From positions 2,391,998-2,455,997 of the forward strand of contig NZ_CP098514.1 in assembly GCF_023703775.1 (NCBI RefSeq): DNA of 64,000 nt. The letters are read 5' to 3'. Below the pieces are notes generated by a model, which worked only from the letters and a program-made list of their open reading frames with translations, ran no database searches and had not been told where the DNA came from. Both the position numbers and the translations under genes were made by a program. Below, piece after piece: positions 39,748 to 49,192 of this stretch (its first letter is position 1; every line of letters starts with the position of its first letter). Origin of the DNA: Haloplanus sp. GDY1. Lineage in GTDB: Archaea > Halobacteriota > Halobacteria > Halobacteriales > Haloferacaceae.

Positions 39748-40869
39748 ATGCGCGTCACCGAGGGCGGCGTCGAACTCGACGTTCCCGACGCCCGCGACGG
39801 GGCGAGCGAGGGACAGGGCGAGGGCGTCTTCTACAACCCCACGCAGGAACTGAACCGCGACGTGACCGTCGCCGTCCTCCGGGCGTACGCCGAGCGCGAA
39901 CCCCGCGCCGAGACGTATCTCGACGCGATGGCCGCGAGCGGGGTCCGCGGCCTCCGTGCCGCCGCCGAGGGGTGGGACGTGACCTGTGCGGACCTCGACC
40001 CGGACGCCGTGGCCCTCGCCCGCGAGAACTTCGCACACAACGACCTGCCGGGGTCGGTGGTCGAGCGAAACGTCAACGCGCTCCTCTACGACTCGGCGAC
40101 GGTGTTCGACGTGGTCGACATCGACCCCTTCGGCACGCCCATCCCCTTCGCCGACGCGGCGCTCGCCAACGCCCGCAACCTCGTCTGTGTCACCGCCACC
40201 GACACCGCGCCGCTCTGTGGCGCGCACTTCGACTCCGGCGTCCGCAAGTACGCGGCGGTCCCCCGAAACACCGACTACCACCCCGAGATGGGGCTCCGGA
40301 TCCTCCTCTCGGCCATGGTCCGTACGGCCGCCCGCTACGACAAGGCGGCCCGTCCGATCTGTTCGCACGTCTCCCGGCACTACGCGCGGACGTACCTCGA
40401 ACTCGACGGCCGGGCGACCGAGGCGGACGACTGCATCGACGAACTCGGCTACGTCCACCACTGCGAGGACTGCCTCACCCGCGAGGCCGAGGACGGCCTG
40501 ATTCCCCACCCACCGGAGACCTGTCCGGCCTGCGGGGGGTCCCGCGTCGTCACCGCCGGCCCCCTGTGGCTGGGGGCGATCCGCGACCGCGCGTTCGTCG
40601 CCGCCGTCCGCGACCGGATCGACGACGGGATGGGCGAGGCCGCCCGCGCCCGCCGACTGCTGGAGACGGTCGAGGCCGAACTCGACCGCCCCACTCACTA
40701 CGACCAGCACCGTCTCTGCAAGCAGTGGGGGCGCTCCGCCAACGCGATGGACGAGTTCCTCGCGGACCTCCGGGCCGCCGGCTACGACGCCTCCCGCGCC
40801 CACTACGGCGGCACGACGTTCAAGACGGACGCCTCGGTCGTGGAGATTCGGGACGCGACGGCCGAGTGA
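39748..40869 (+). CDS. trm1: tRNA (guanine(26)-N2)-dimethyltransferase Trm1
   Basis: 373 residues, archaeal size. Methylates G26 at the junction of the D and anticodon stems using SAM. The [20 protein letters not shown] start is diagnostic, and the SAM-binding loop is [19 protein letters not shown]. The catalytic motif is [14 protein letters not shown] zinc site is [12 protein letters not shown] ... CPACGGSR in the C-terminal domain. ATG 39748 has a T-rich element ~24-28 bases upstream. No operon partner is apparent. Confidence 0.95.
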   Translation: MRVTEGGVELDVPDARDGASEGQGEGVFYNPTQELNRDVTVAVLRAYAEREPRAETYLDAMAASGVRGLRAAAEGWDVTCADLDPDAVALARENFAHNDLPGSVVERNVNALLYDSATVFDVVDIDPFGTPIPFADAALANARNLVCVTATDTAPLCGAHFDSGVRKYAAVPRNTDYHPEMGLRILLSAMVRTAARYDKAARPICSHVSRHYARTYLELDGRATEADDCIDELGYVHHCEDCLTREAEDGLIPHPPETCPACGGSRVVTAGPLWLGAIRDRAFVAAVRDRIDDGMGEAARARRLLETVEAELDRPTHYDQHRLCKQWGRSANAMDEFLADLRAAGYDASRAHYGGTTFKTDASVVEIRDATAE

Positions 40870-41129
40870 TCCCCGCGGTACCCCTCCACAGAGGTCGTAC
40901 CCTTATGTCTCACTGCGCCCATGATCGACGTGGCTGGACGACGTGTGACATACTGCCGTCGTCGGTTACTCGCACTCGATCCGGCCAACACGCCTCGGGC
41001 GACCGGTAACGGCGTCGGGTCATCCCCCTCCCCTTCCCCCTCGGCGCCGTTCGGACGATCGTCGCCCGTCGAGGCGGCCGTTCTGGGCGGGTCCCGACCG
41101 AGTGCACGCCCCGACCCGCCCAAACCGCC

Positions 41130-41134
41130 ATATA
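41130..41134 (+). promoter_or_regulatory. TATA-like element of the secreted protein gene
   Basis: ATATA core within CCATATACG, 23-27 bases before ATG 41157. The rest of the 40870-41156 spacer shows no gene. Confidence 0.5.
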
Positions 41135-41156
41135 CGCAGCCCGCGTTGGGGTACGT

Positions 41157-41690
41157 ATGACCACTGCCGTCGGACGCATCGTCGCCGCCCTCGTCGTGAC
41201 CGTCGCGTTGGCCGCCGGACCGGCGCCCGTCGCCGCCCAGTCGAGCGATCAGCCGGCGTGGGCCGACGACCTGTTCGCGGACCTGCAGGACATGCAGCCC
41301 CGGTTCAACGCCAACGTCACCGACGCCGAGATGAACTTCGCCGAGCGGCAGGTGTTCAACCAGCTCGCGGGCAACGTCGTCAACGTCTACTTCGTCGACA
41401 CCGACGTGGTCTTCTCCTTCCGGATGCGCCCCGACGGCACGATCACCGACCTCCGGCAGTCCCGCCGGGACGACGCGGGCCTGAAGATGCAGATGACGCG
41501 CGACACCGCCGAGGACTTGGTCGCGCTCCCGGACCCGGTGCCGCAGTTCGTCGACGCCGTCCGGAACGGGGCGGTCGTCCGGCGCGACGGCGAGCGCACC
41601 GTCCGCGGAATCGTCATCAACGGCGAGGACGGCAAACTCGTGAAACAGGCGACGTGGACGGTCATCAACACCGTCAAGGGCCTGCTGTAG
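41157..41690 (+). CDS. Secreted haloarchaeal protein of unknown function
   Basis: 177 residues. The N-terminus MTTAVGRIVAALVVTVALAAGPAPVAAQ is a Sec signal peptide with probable cleavage after VAA. The mature part has one compact domain: DLQDMQPRFNANVTDAEMNF, VVNVYFVDTDVVFSFRMRPD, then MQMTRDTAEDLVALPDPVPQ and a closing RRDGERTVRGIVINGEDGKL. The pattern recalls SCP2-like lipid-carrier folds (strand-rich, 'tDT.edl..l' motif), but this is only a resemblance. It has no transmembrane anchor besides the signal. Confidence 0.65.
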   Translation: MTTAVGRIVAALVVTVALAAGPAPVAAQSSDQPAWADDLFADLQDMQPRFNANVTDAEMNFAERQVFNQLAGNVVNVYFVDTDVVFSFRMRPDGTITDLRQSRRDDAGLKMQMTRDTAEDLVALPDPVPQFVDAVRNGAVVRRDGERTVRGIVINGEDGKLVKQATWTVINTVKGLL

Positions 41691-41980
41691 TTCGCCGGGC
41701 CGACTTTGCTCCGCAGGCTGCGGGTGGCCGTGGCGGTAGCGTGCGGACGGCGGCCGGACGTCGCCTCGTCGTCGGGGTCGGGGCGACGACCGCGCGGGCA
41801 TCCGCTCGCCGTCCGGCACCGCGGCCGCCACCGTCGCGTTCGGTCGCCGCCCCTCGCCATCGCGGGCCGGCGGCGCCCCCCGTCCATCCCTCGGTCACCT
41901 CGTCGACCGAGAGCCACGCTCCGGTGCCCGCCGCCCGGCTTCCAGTAGAGGTTTGCGTCCCGGCCCCGTGTGCCCGACCG
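41691..41980. other. Gene-free spacer
   Basis: About 290 bases of very GC-rich DNA. No protein-like frame, TATA box or stable repeat was noticed. Confidence 0.4.
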
Positions 41981-42661
41981 ATGAGTGTCCAAGCGGAGTT
42001 CGACGCGTGGGCGGCGGCAGGCAAGGACCGAGGGATGGAGGAGCGACACTGGCACACGGCCAAGGAGGCACTCGCCCGGATGCCCGCCGAGGCCGGCGAC
42101 ACGGTGCTCGATCTGGGGACCGGGTCGGGGTACGCCCTCCGGGCGCTCCGCGAGACGCGGGAGGTCGGCCGCGGCGTCGGCCTCGACGCCTCGGGGGCGA
42201 TGGTGCGCAACGCCCGCGAGTACACCGACGACGGGGCCGTCGACTTCCTCGCGGGTGACTTCCAGCACCTGCCCCTCCGGGACGACAGCGTCGACCACGT
42301 GTGGTCGATGGAGGCGTTCTACTACGCGCGGGACCCCGACGCGGTGCTTCGCGAACTCCGGCGGGTCCTCCGACCCGGCGGCACCTTCTTCTGTGCCGTG
42401 AACTTCTTCGAGGAGAGCGAACACACTCACGAGTGGCAGGAGCAGGTGGGCGTCGAGATGCGACTGTGGGACCGGGCGCAGTATCGCGAGGCGTTCCGCT
42501 CGGCCGGGTTCCACGTGGCCGAACAGGACACCATCCCCGACCGCGAAATCGAGATTCCGCCCGCCGAGGCCTTCCCGACCGACGACTGGGACTCCCGCGA
42601 GGCGATGATCGACCGCTACCGGACGTGGGGGACCCTGCTGACCGTCGGCGTCGCGCCGTAG
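41981..42661 (+). CDS. Class I SAM-dependent methyltransferase
   Basis: 226 residues from ATG 41981. Motif I is VLDLGTGSGYALRAL (residues ~39-53), followed by acidic GVGLDASGAMV, motif GAVDFLAGDFQHLP and the post-I motif DDSVDHVWSMEAFYYARDPD with LRRVLRPGGTFFCAVNFFEE. This UbiE/COQ5-like arrangement fits small-molecule methyltransferases. The region YREAFRSAGFHVAEQDTIPD is the usual C-terminal helix/strand. Acceptor unknown. A transporter-like BrkB protein follows 49 bases downstream. Confidence 0.85.
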   Translation: MSVQAEFDAWAAAGKDRGMEERHWHTAKEALARMPAEAGDTVLDLGTGSGYALRALRETREVGRGVGLDASGAMVRNAREYTDDGAVDFLAGDFQHLPLRDDSVDHVWSMEAFYYARDPDAVLRELRRVLRPGGTFFCAVNFFEESEHTHEWQEQVGVEMRLWDRAQYREAFRSAGFHVAEQDTIPDREIEIPPAEAFPTDDWDSREAMIDRYRTWGTLLTVGVAP

Positions 42662-42710
42662 GTCCCCGGCGCCCGCGCCCTTTTCCGCCCGCCGACCGAA
42701 CCGACACGCC

Positions 42711-43961
42711 GTGACCCGACTCGCCCGGGTGCTCCCCGCCGCGCGTGCCGTCGTCCGCGAGGCTCGCGCGCGGGACGTCACCCTGCTGGCCGCCAGCGTC
42801 GCCTACTACGCCTTCGTCTCCGTCCTCCCGTTGCTCGTCCTCGCGGCCGTCGTCGCGACGACGCTCGGTGGGCCGTCGCTCCGGACGGCCGTCGTCGCCC
42901 TCGCCGGGCGCTACCTCCTGCCCGTCGGCCAGGACCTCGTCGCCGACGCGCTGGCGAACACGACCGGACAGGGCGGCGTCACCCTCGTCGGCCTCGCGCT
43001 CCTCGGCTGGGGGTCGCTGAAGCTCTTTCGGGGCGTCGACACCGCCTTCGCCCGGGTCTACGACGTCGACCCCCGTGGCTTCCTCCGGAGCATCCGCGTC
43101 GGCGTGACCGTCCTCGTCGCCGTCGGCGTCGGCGTCTTCGGCGGCGTCGCCCTCGTCGGAGCCGTCGCCGTCCTCCGACTGCCCCCCGTGGCCGTCCTCG
43201 CGCCCCTCCTCTTTTTCGCCGTCCTCGTCGCCGCCCTCTTTCCGGTCTACTACCTGCTGCCGGCGGTCGATCTCTCGCCGCGCGAGGCGCTGCCCGGCAC
43301 CCTCGTCGGCGCGCTCTGCTGGACGCTGCTCGGAACCGCCTTCGCCGTCTACGCCGCCGTCGCGTCGGCGGGGCGGTTCGCGCTCTACGGCGCCCTCGGT
43401 GCCGTCCTCCTCCTCGTGACGTGGTTCTACCTCGCGGGGCTGGCCCTCCTCGTCGGCGCGACGCTCAACGCCGTCCTCGCCGACCGAACGGCCGCCCCGA
43501 ATCGGCAGGTACAACACCCGCGGGACCGAGACCACGTGACGACGGCAATGACCGGAGACGACACGGAAGGCGACTCCGATCCCTCCCCGGCACCGGACAT
43601 CGAGGACCTCGCCGACCGGGTCGAGGAGGTCCGTGCCGATCTGGACGCCTTCGAGGCCGACGTGCAAGACCGGACGGTCGACCGGCCGGAACTGGAAGGC
43701 GAGCTGAAGGCGTACGTCCGCCGGCGGATGCGCCGCGGCCACGCCCGGGGCTGGGGTCCCTACCTCGTCCTCCTCTACGGGACGGTCCTGACCCTCGGCG
43801 CCTTCTACCTCCTCGACGACCTGATCGCCCTCGTCGCGATGGTCGTCATCTTCCTCTCGACGCTCGGGCTCTACGTCCTCTTCGTGCTCTTCGGCGCCGG
43901 GCTCTCGCTGCTCGGCAAACCGGGCGAGGCCCTCGACGCCGTGCGCCGGTTCCGGCGCTGA
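42711..43961 (+). CDS. YihY/BrkB-family membrane protein with fused C-terminal coiled-coil/TM domain
   Basis: 416 residues from GTG 42711. Residues ~1-262 are a BrkB (YihY/virulence factor) domain with six helices: LLAASVAYYAFVSVLPLLVL, GLALLGWGSLKLFRGVDTAF and GAVLLLVTWFYLAGLALLVG. A polar linker (~262-290) contains an internal Met (M280, codon at 43548). It is followed by a coiled-coil (DRVEEVRADLDAFEADVQDR), a basic patch (RRRMRRGHARGWGP) and two helices. That C-terminal part resembles stand-alone haloarchaeal proteins, so this is a fusion or two genes read as one. Function unknown. Confidence 0.82.
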   Translation: MTRLARVLPAARAVVREARARDVTLLAASVAYYAFVSVLPLLVLAAVVATTLGGPSLRTAVVALAGRYLLPVGQDLVADALANTTGQGGVTLVGLALLGWGSLKLFRGVDTAFARVYDVDPRGFLRSIRVGVTVLVAVGVGVFGGVALVGAVAVLRLPPVAVLAPLLFFAVLVAALFPVYYLLPAVDLSPREALPGTLVGALCWTLLGTAFAVYAAVASAGRFALYGALGAVLLLVTWFYLAGLALLVGATLNAVLADRTAAPNRQVQHPRDRDHVTTAMTGDDTEGDSDPSPAPDIEDLADRVEEVRADLDAFEADVQDRTVDRPELEGELKAYVRRRMRRGHARGWGPYLVLLYGTVLTLGAFYLLDDLIALVAMVVIFLSTLGLYVLFVLFGAGLSLLGKPGEALDAVRRFRR

Positions 43962-44052
43962 CTCCCGGGGTCGCCCGCGGCCGATGCCGTCGGCAACGGG
44001 GCGCCCATCGGGTGTCGGGCCGCTCCTCCCGACGCCCGTGCCGAACCGCGGG

Positions 44053-44060
44053 AATATATG
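44053..44060 (+). promoter_or_regulatory. TATA box of the PAP2 gene
   Basis: AATATATG, 25-32 bases before ATG 44085; the spacing decides against the upstream ATG at 44058. Confidence 0.6.
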
Positions 44061-44084
44061 TTCCTTCCACCACACGCCCGACCC

Positions 44085-44972
44085 ATGTCGCTCGTCGACC
44101 GAGCCGTCGCCGACCGCGGCGTGGGTGAGACGGGCGTCGTCGAGACGCTCCCGGAGGCCCTCGTCGCGGCCGCCGGACTCGTCACCCGCCTCGGCGATCC
44201 GCTGACCCTGATCGTCGTCGTCGCCGCCGCCTACCTGCTGGCGAACCGCCTCGGCGTGGCCGCCCCGCGGATGGCGACCGCGCTCGCCCTCACCGTCGGC
44301 GCGTTCGCGCTGACCCTGGCGCTCAAACACGCCTTCGCGCTCCCGCGCCCGCCCGGCGCCGGCGTCGACGGCTACGGGTTCCCCAGCGGTCACGCCATCG
44401 GCGCCACCGCCGTCTACGGCGGGCTGGTGGCGCTGCTCCCCGCCGAGCGTCGCTCCCCGACCGTCGTCGCCGCCGCCGGGTCGCTCGTCGCCCTCGTCGC
44501 CGCCTCCCGCGTCGTCATCGGCGTCCACTACCTGGTCGACGTGATCGCCGGCGTCGCCGTCGGCCTCGCGTATCTCGTCGCCGCGCTCCGGATCGGCCCC
44601 GGGCTGGCGCCCGAGCGCGTGACCGTCGCCGACGCCCGCCGCGTCTTCGCCGTCGCCCTCGCCGTCGGCCTCGCTGGCGTGGCCGTGGCCGTCGTCAGGA
44701 ACACCGTGGTCGCCGTCGCCGCCGCCGGCGGCGGCCTGCTCGGGTGGCACCTCGCCGCCGACCGGGTCGTCGCGGCCCGCGGATCGACCCCACAGCTCGC
44801 CATCTCGGTCGTGACGCTGGGCGTGGTGGTCGCGAGCGCGGCCGCGGTCCTCGACGGCGGGATCCCGCTGGCCGTCGCGGCCGCGACGACCGTCGGCGTG
44901 GTCGCCCTGCTGATCGCGGTGCCGGGGCTCTCCGGGACGGTCGCGAAAAAAGGATTGGACGTCGGCCGTTAG
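44085..44972 (+). CDS. PAP2-family membrane phosphatase
   Basis: 295 residues, about eight helices. The three acid-phosphatase motifs are [12 protein letters not shown] (KxxxxxxRP), [11 protein letters not shown] (PSGH) and [17 protein letters not shown] (SRxxxxxHxxxD). The catalytic site faces outside and likely dephosphorylates isoprenoid or lipid pyrophosphates, or phosphatidate. The last ~110 residues add four helices absent from minimal PAP2 proteins. Start ATG 44085 is fixed by the TATA box at 44053-44060. The stop overlaps the convergent glnA stop region by 4 bases. Confidence 0.88.
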   Translation: MSLVDRAVADRGVGETGVVETLPEALVAAAGLVTRLGDPLTLIVVVAAAYLLANRLGVAAPRMATALALTVGAFALTLALKHAFALPRPPGAGVDGYGFPSGHAIGATAVYGGLVALLPAERRSPTVVAAAGSLVALVAASRVVIGVHYLVDVIAGVAVGLAYLVAALRIGPGLAPERVTVADARRVFAVALAVGLAGVAVAVVRNTVVAVAAAGGGLLGWHLAADRVVAARGSTPQLAISVVTLGVVVASAAAVLDGGIPLAVAAATTVGVVALLIAVPGLSGTVAKKGLDVGR

Positions 44973-46345
44973 AACTTCTCGAGGTAGCGGTCGAGTTCCC
45001 ACTCGGAGACCTCGACGATGTACTCGCCGAACTCCTGGGACTTGGCCTCGATGAACTTCTCGGTGACGTGGTCGCCGAGCGCGCTCTGGATCGTCTCGTC
45101 GGCTTCGAGGGCGTCGACGGCCTCGCCGAGGTTCGACGGCAGCGTCGTGATGCCGTACTCCTCGCGCTTCCCCTCGTCGAACTCGTAGATGTTCTCCCGG
45201 ACCGGGTCGGGACAGTCGAGGTCACGCTCGATGCCGTCGAGGCCGGCGTGGATCATGGCCGCGAAGGCGAGGTAGGGGTTACACGACGGGTCGGGCGAGC
45301 GGAGTTCGATCCGCGAGGCGGCGGGCACGCGCGCCGCCGGCTTGCGGATGAGCGCCGAGCGGTTGCGGTCCGACCAGGCGACGTAGACGGGGGCCTCGTA
45401 GCCCGGAACCAGACGCTTGTAGCTGTTGACCGTCGGGTTGGCGACGGCGGTGATCGCGGGGGCGTGATCGAGGATGCCCGCCACGTAGCTCTTCGCCGTG
45501 TCGCTCAGGTTGAACTCGTCGTCGTCGTCGTGGAAGGCGTTCTCGCCGTCCTTGAACAGCGACATGTGGGTGTGCATCCCCGAGCCGTTGATCCGCGCGA
45601 TGGGCTTGGGCATGAACGTCGCGTGGAGGTCGTGCTCGGCCGCGATGGCGCGGACGACCGCACGGAAGGTGGCGACGTTGTCGGCCGTCGACAGGGCGTC
45701 GTCGTACGTGAAGTTGATCTCGTGTTGGCCCTGAGCGACCTCGTGGTGCGAGGCCTCGATGTCGAAGCCCATGCTCTCCAGGCCGTAGATGATGTCACGG
45801 CGCACGTCCGAGGCGAGGTCCTTCGGCGCGAGGTCGAAGTAGCCGCCGGCGTCGTTGGTCTTCGTCGTCGCGCGGCCCTCCTCGTCCTCCTCGAACAGGA
45901 AGAACTCCGGCTCGGGGGCCATGTTCACGTCGTAGCCCATCTCCTCGGCGCGCGCGATGGCGTCCTTGAGGACGCCCCGCGGGTCGCCCGAGAAGGGCTC
46001 GCCGGTCGAGGTGTCGATCACGTCACAGATGAGTCGCGCGGCCGCCCCGCCGTTGTCGTCGCCGTTCCGCCACGGGAGGACGGCGAACGTCGAGGGGTCG
46101 GGGTCGAGCCGCATGTCGGACTCCTGAATGCGTACGAACCCGTCGATGGAGGACCCGTCGAAGTAGATACCCTCGGTGAACGCCTTCTCCGCCTGACTGG
46201 CCGGGACCGAGACGTTCTTGACTGTGCCGAGGATGTCGGTGAACTGGAGCCGCAGGAAGTCGACGTTCTCCTCGTCGATCTCGTCGATGACGTCCTGTTC
46301 TTCCGCCGTCAAACCGCCGTCAGCCGCCGCAGTTTCGTCCGTCAT
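44969..46345 (-). CDS. glnA: Glutamine synthetase, type I
   Basis: 458 residues. Makes glutamine from glutamate, ammonia and ATP in the cytoplasm. Key segments are [19 protein letters not shown] (N-terminal beta-grasp), [20 protein letters not shown] (ATP/glutamate site), [33 protein letters not shown] and [14 protein letters not shown] did not identify an adenylylation-type Tyr motif. It is divergent from lrp over 126 bases, a pairing conserved in haloarchaea as I recall, with both promoters in the gap. It converges with the PAP2 gene. Confidence 0.97.
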   Translation of the reverse strand: MTDETAAADGGLTAEEQDVIDEIDEENVDFLRLQFTDILGTVKNVSVPASQAEKAFTEGIYFDGSSIDGFVRIQESDMRLDPDPSTFAVLPWRNGDDNGGAAARLICDVIDTSTGEPFSGDPRGVLKDAIARAEEMGYDVNMAPEPEFFLFEEDEEGRATTKTNDAGGYFDLAPKDLASDVRRDIIYGLESMGFDIEASHHEVAQGQHEINFTYDDALSTADNVATFRAVVRAIAAEHDLHATFMPKPIARINGSGMHTHMSLFKDGENAFHDDDDEFNLSDTAKSYVAGILDHAPAITAVANPTVNSYKRLVPGYEAPVYVAWSDRNRSALIRKPAARVPAASRIELRSPDPSCNPYLAFAAMIHAGLDGIERDLDCPDPVRENIYEFDEGKREEYGITTLPSNLGEAVDALEADETIQSALGDHVTEKFIEAKSQEFGEYIVEVSEWELDRYLEKF

Positions 46346-46363
46346 GTTCTGGACAGGGTTAAT

Positions 46364-46448
46364 CTATACTCCTAGTATTAAGCCCTTTTTGTTGGCTGCA
46401 ATTTCCTCTCCGCTTCGTTCGAAATTGGATATTCGTAAACTTCTATAC
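46364..46448. promoter_or_regulatory. Divergent glnA/lrp control region
   Basis: Two promoters face away from each other. For glnA, minus-strand TTAATA (plus 46376-46381) lies 31-36 bases upstream of 46345. For lrp, TTCTATAC (46441-46448) lies 24-31 bases before 46472. Between them is an AT-rich imperfect dyad around TTCGAAATTGGATATTCG (46418-46435), with ends CGAA/TTCG, well placed for Lrp-type binding and shared control by nitrogen status. Confidence 0.55.
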
Positions 46449-46471
46449 CCCCCGGGCCGTGCGTAACTGCC

Positions 46472-46930
46472 ATGACGTACGAAAATCTCGACGCCAAGCT
46501 GATCAACGCACTCCTGGGCGACGGTCGCGCGAGCCTCAGGAGCCTCGCCGAGGAGCTCGACGTCTCCGTCACCACCGTCTCGAACCACCTCCGCGACCTG
46601 GAGGACGAGGGCGTCATCGAGGGGTACACCCCGCGCGTGAACTACGACGCGCTCGGCTACGACGTGACGGCCATCCTCCAGTTGAAGGTGGAGGGGAGCG
46701 CCCTGCCGGACATCACCGACGACCTGCGCGACCAGAAGCAGATGACCAGCGTCTACGAGGTGACCGGCGACTACGACGTCATCGCCATCGGCAAGTTCCG
46801 GGACACCGACGGCATGAACGAGCAGATCAAGACCCTGCTGACCGACGCCGACATCCGCGAGTCCAACACCAGCGTCGTCCTCAACGCCGTCGTCGAGAAC
46901 AAGCAGTTCGAACTCGACGTCGACGAGTGA
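46472..46930 (+). CDS. lrp: Lrp/AsnC-family transcriptional regulator
   Basis: 152 residues. The N-terminal HTH is [20 protein letters not shown] followed by [20 protein letters not shown] (residues ~6-45). The C-terminal RAM/ligand-binding domain includes [40 protein letters not shown] and [20 protein letters not shown]. It usually forms dimers/octamers that sense an amino acid. Divergent from glnA, so glutamine synthesis is the likely target, plus itself. Confidence 0.93.
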   Translation: MTYENLDAKLINALLGDGRASLRSLAEELDVSVTTVSNHLRDLEDEGVIEGYTPRVNYDALGYDVTAILQLKVEGSALPDITDDLRDQKQMTSVYEVTGDYDVIAIGKFRDTDGMNEQIKTLLTDADIRESNTSVVLNAVVENKQFELDVDE

Positions 46931-46969
46931 GCCGCCACCTCCGGCGGGTCGCCACGGGGCGACGAGCAC

Positions 46970-48253
46970 CTACCGCCGGAGGCCGTGCGGCGTTCCGTGG
47001 AGCCGTGCCTCGCGGACGACGCTCACCCGCCAGCGGAGCAGTCCGACGCACGCGAGCCCGACCGTGAGCGCGCCGGCGACGACGTAGAAGGCGAGTTCGT
47101 AGCCGCCGGTCCGCTCGACGATCCGTGCCACCAGCGTCGGCCCGGCGACGCCGGCCATCGACCACGCGGTCAGCGCGTAGCCGTGGATCGCTCCCAGTTC
47201 CTCGGTGCCGAACAGGTCAGCCAGATACGCCGGCAGACACGCGAACCCCCCGCCGTAGCAGGTGATGATCAGGAATATCGCCCCCGCGAACAGCGGGACG
47301 GTCGTGAGGCGGGGGAGCGCCAGGAAGGCGCCGATCTGTAGCACGAAGAACACGCCGTACGTGGTCGTCCGGCCCAGGTAATCCGAGAGGCTCGACCAGA
47401 TGATCCGCCCGGCGCCGTTGAAGACGCCGATCAGGCCGACGACCCCCGCCGCGACGGCCGCGCTCGCCCCCGTGACCGCCTGCGTCATGTTCGACGCCAC
47501 CGAGAGGAGCATGATCCCCGCCGAGACGTTGACGAAGACGACCATCCAGACCAGGTAGAACTGCGGCGTGCGGAGCGCCTCGCTCGCGGTGCGCTGTTCG
47601 AGGTCCGACGCGACGATCACCCCGTGACCCTCCGTCTCGACGACCGCGTCCGGATCGATCCCCTCCGGCACCCACCCCGCCGGCGGCGTTTCGAGGTAGC
47701 TCGCACCCGCCGCCATCGCGACGAAGTAGCCCGCCCCGAGGACGTACAGGGTCGTGGGAATGCTCGTCGTCTCGATCAGCCAGTTGGCCACCGGCCCGGT
47801 CACCAGCGCCCCGGCGCCGAACCCCATCACGGCGAGTCCGGTCGCCAGGCCGCGACGGTCGGGAAACCACTTCACGAGCGTCGAGATGGGACTGATGTAC
47901 CCCAGGCCGAGTCCCACCCCGGCGACGAGGCCGTAGGTCAGGACGAACCCCACGTGGCTCCCGTACTGGACGGCGACGCCCGCGAGGACGGTTCCGCCGG
48001 CGAACGCGACGGCCGCGGCCGTCCCCGACACGCGCGGTCCGTACCGCTCCACGTACCGCCCGAGCAGCGCCGTCGACGCGCCGAGGGTGAAGATGGCGAC
48101 GGTGAACCCGAGGGTCACGTCGCCGATGCTCCACCCCTGTGTCGCCTGGAGCGGTCGCTGATACACGCTGTAGGCGTACACCGACCCGATAGACAGGTGG
48201 ATCAGCATGGCCGAGACGGCGATGAGCCAGCGGTTCTTGGTCGTCGTGGTCAT
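46970..48253 (-). CDS. OFA-family MFS transporter (oxalate/formate-antiporter type)
   Basis: 427 residues from ATG 48253. Twelve helices. The opening WLIAVSAMLIHLSIGSVYAY and the pattern VYQRPLQATQGWSIGDVTLG are typical of the OFA/MCT branch. Further signatures are SPISTLVKWFPDRRGLATG and FNGAGRIIWSSLSDYLGR. It probably moves small carboxylates, such as oxalate, formate, lactate or related acids. It ends 39 bases from the convergent lrp. The AhpD-like gene lies just upstream on the same strand. Confidence 0.88.
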   Translation of the reverse strand: MTTTTKNRWLIAVSAMLIHLSIGSVYAYSVYQRPLQATQGWSIGDVTLGFTVAIFTLGASTALLGRYVERYGPRVSGTAAAVAFAGGTVLAGVAVQYGSHVGFVLTYGLVAGVGLGLGYISPISTLVKWFPDRRGLATGLAVMGFGAGALVTGPVANWLIETTSIPTTLYVLGAGYFVAMAAGASYLETPPAGWVPEGIDPDAVVETEGHGVIVASDLEQRTASEALRTPQFYLVWMVVFVNVSAGIMLLSVASNMTQAVTGASAAVAAGVVGLIGVFNGAGRIIWSSLSDYLGRTTTYGVFFVLQIGAFLALPRLTTVPLFAGAIFLIITCYGGGFACLPAYLADLFGTEELGAIHGYALTAWSMAGVAGPTLVARIVERTGGYELAFYVVAGALTVGLACVGLLRWRVSVVREARLHGTPHGLRR

Positions 48254-48361
48254 ATCTCCCGTAACGACGGTGGCCACGAAAAAACATCCGACGAGTGATA
48301 CGATCCGCCGGAGTCCGCCTCGCCTCCGACGTCGACGCGGCGTGGCCGCCCGCGATCCGAC

Positions 48362-48946
48362 TCACTCCGACCGCGGCTCGTCCTCCAGCGGGTAGTCGAG
48401 ACCGCTCGGGTACTCGCTCTCGGCCGTCGTGTCGAGTTCCAGCGCGATACAGAACCGGTCCAGCCCCACTTCGAGGCCGGCGAACAGCAACAGCTCTACG
48501 ACCTCGGCGGCCGTGTACTCCGTCCGGAGCGCCTCGAACTGTTCCTCGGTGAGCCGGTGGGGGTCCTCGGCGAACCGCTCGGCCAGGCGGACGGCGAGAT
48601 ACGTCCGCCGGTCGAGCGCGTCCTCGTCGACGGTGCCGAAGACCGCCGCCTCCGTGGGTGCGATCCCGTCGCGAACCGACAGCGTCCGGACCGTCGCACA
48701 GTACGTACACCCGTTCACTTCGGCGATCTTGAGGCGCATCAGTTCGAGCAGTTCCGCGTCGATGCCCTCGCTCCGCGGGAACGCTCGAAACACGTCGACG
48801 ATCCGCTCGAAGATCGTCGGCGTCCACGCCATCGCGCCGAAGAACGCGCTGTCCCCGTACCAGTCGTCCGCGGCCGCCTCCAGCAACTCCGCGGCCCGTT
48901 CGTCGTCGACGTCTTCCGGTCGAAGGCTGTCCGGTCGTCCCGCCAT
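48362..48946 (-). CDS. AhpD/carboxymuconolactone-decarboxylase-like protein
   Basis: 194 residues from ATG 48946. The CMD core has the CxxC redox pair in AEVNGCTYCATVRTLSV (residues ~85-101) preceded by LLELMRLKIA. The downstream acidic helix carries TAAEVVELLLFAGLEVGLDR. AhpD-like proteins use the Cys pair and a His/Glu relay as peroxidase-supporting thiol reductases; the usual His after CxxC is not obvious, so activity is uncertain. The 96-bp tandem repeat lies directly upstream. Confidence 0.8.
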   Translation of the reverse strand: MAGRPDSLRPEDVDDERAAELLEAAADDWYGDSAFFGAMAWTPTIFERIVDVFRAFPRSEGIDAELLELMRLKIAEVNGCTYCATVRTLSVRDGIAPTEAAVFGTVDEDALDRRTYLAVRLAERFAEDPHRLTEEQFEALRTEYTAAEVVELLLFAGLEVGLDRFCIALELDTTAESEYPSGLDYPLEDEPRSE

Positions 48947-49041
48947 GCCCCCCGCTACGGGGTGTTCGCGCAAAAAGCTGGACCAAAAGACCGTCTTCCG
49001 CTACTCGACGCCGTCCTCGAACACGACGGTGCCAGTTCCAC

Positions 49042-49073
49042 CTTTTTGGCGCTCACTGCGTTCGCGCAAAAAG
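49042..49073. terminator. Stem-loop terminator at repeat junction 1
   Basis: CTTTTTGGCGC (49042-49052) pairs with GCGCAAAAAG (49064-49073), one bulged base, around an 11-base loop. T-tracts on both strands make it a possible bidirectional terminator. Confidence 0.6.
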
Positions 49074-49137
49074 CTGGACCAAAAGACCGCCTTCCGCTAC
49101 TCGAAGCCGTCCTCGAACACGACGGTGCCAGTTCCAC

Positions 49138-49169
49138 CTTTTTGGCGCTCACTGCGTTCGCGCAAAAAG
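49138..49169. terminator. Stem-loop terminator at repeat junction 2
   Basis: Same stem-loop as at 49042-49073, exactly 96 bases further on. It lies closest to the aminopeptidase stop and would be the first terminator met by that transcript. Confidence 0.65.
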
Positions 49170-49192
49170 CTGGACCAAAAACCCGCCTTCCG

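Noticed and set aside
41895-45002. A 1035-codon open frame on the minus strand
   Set aside because: Low-complexity Asp/Glu/Gly/Arg translation opposite clear genes (methyltransferase, BrkB fusion, PAP2). No domain pattern.
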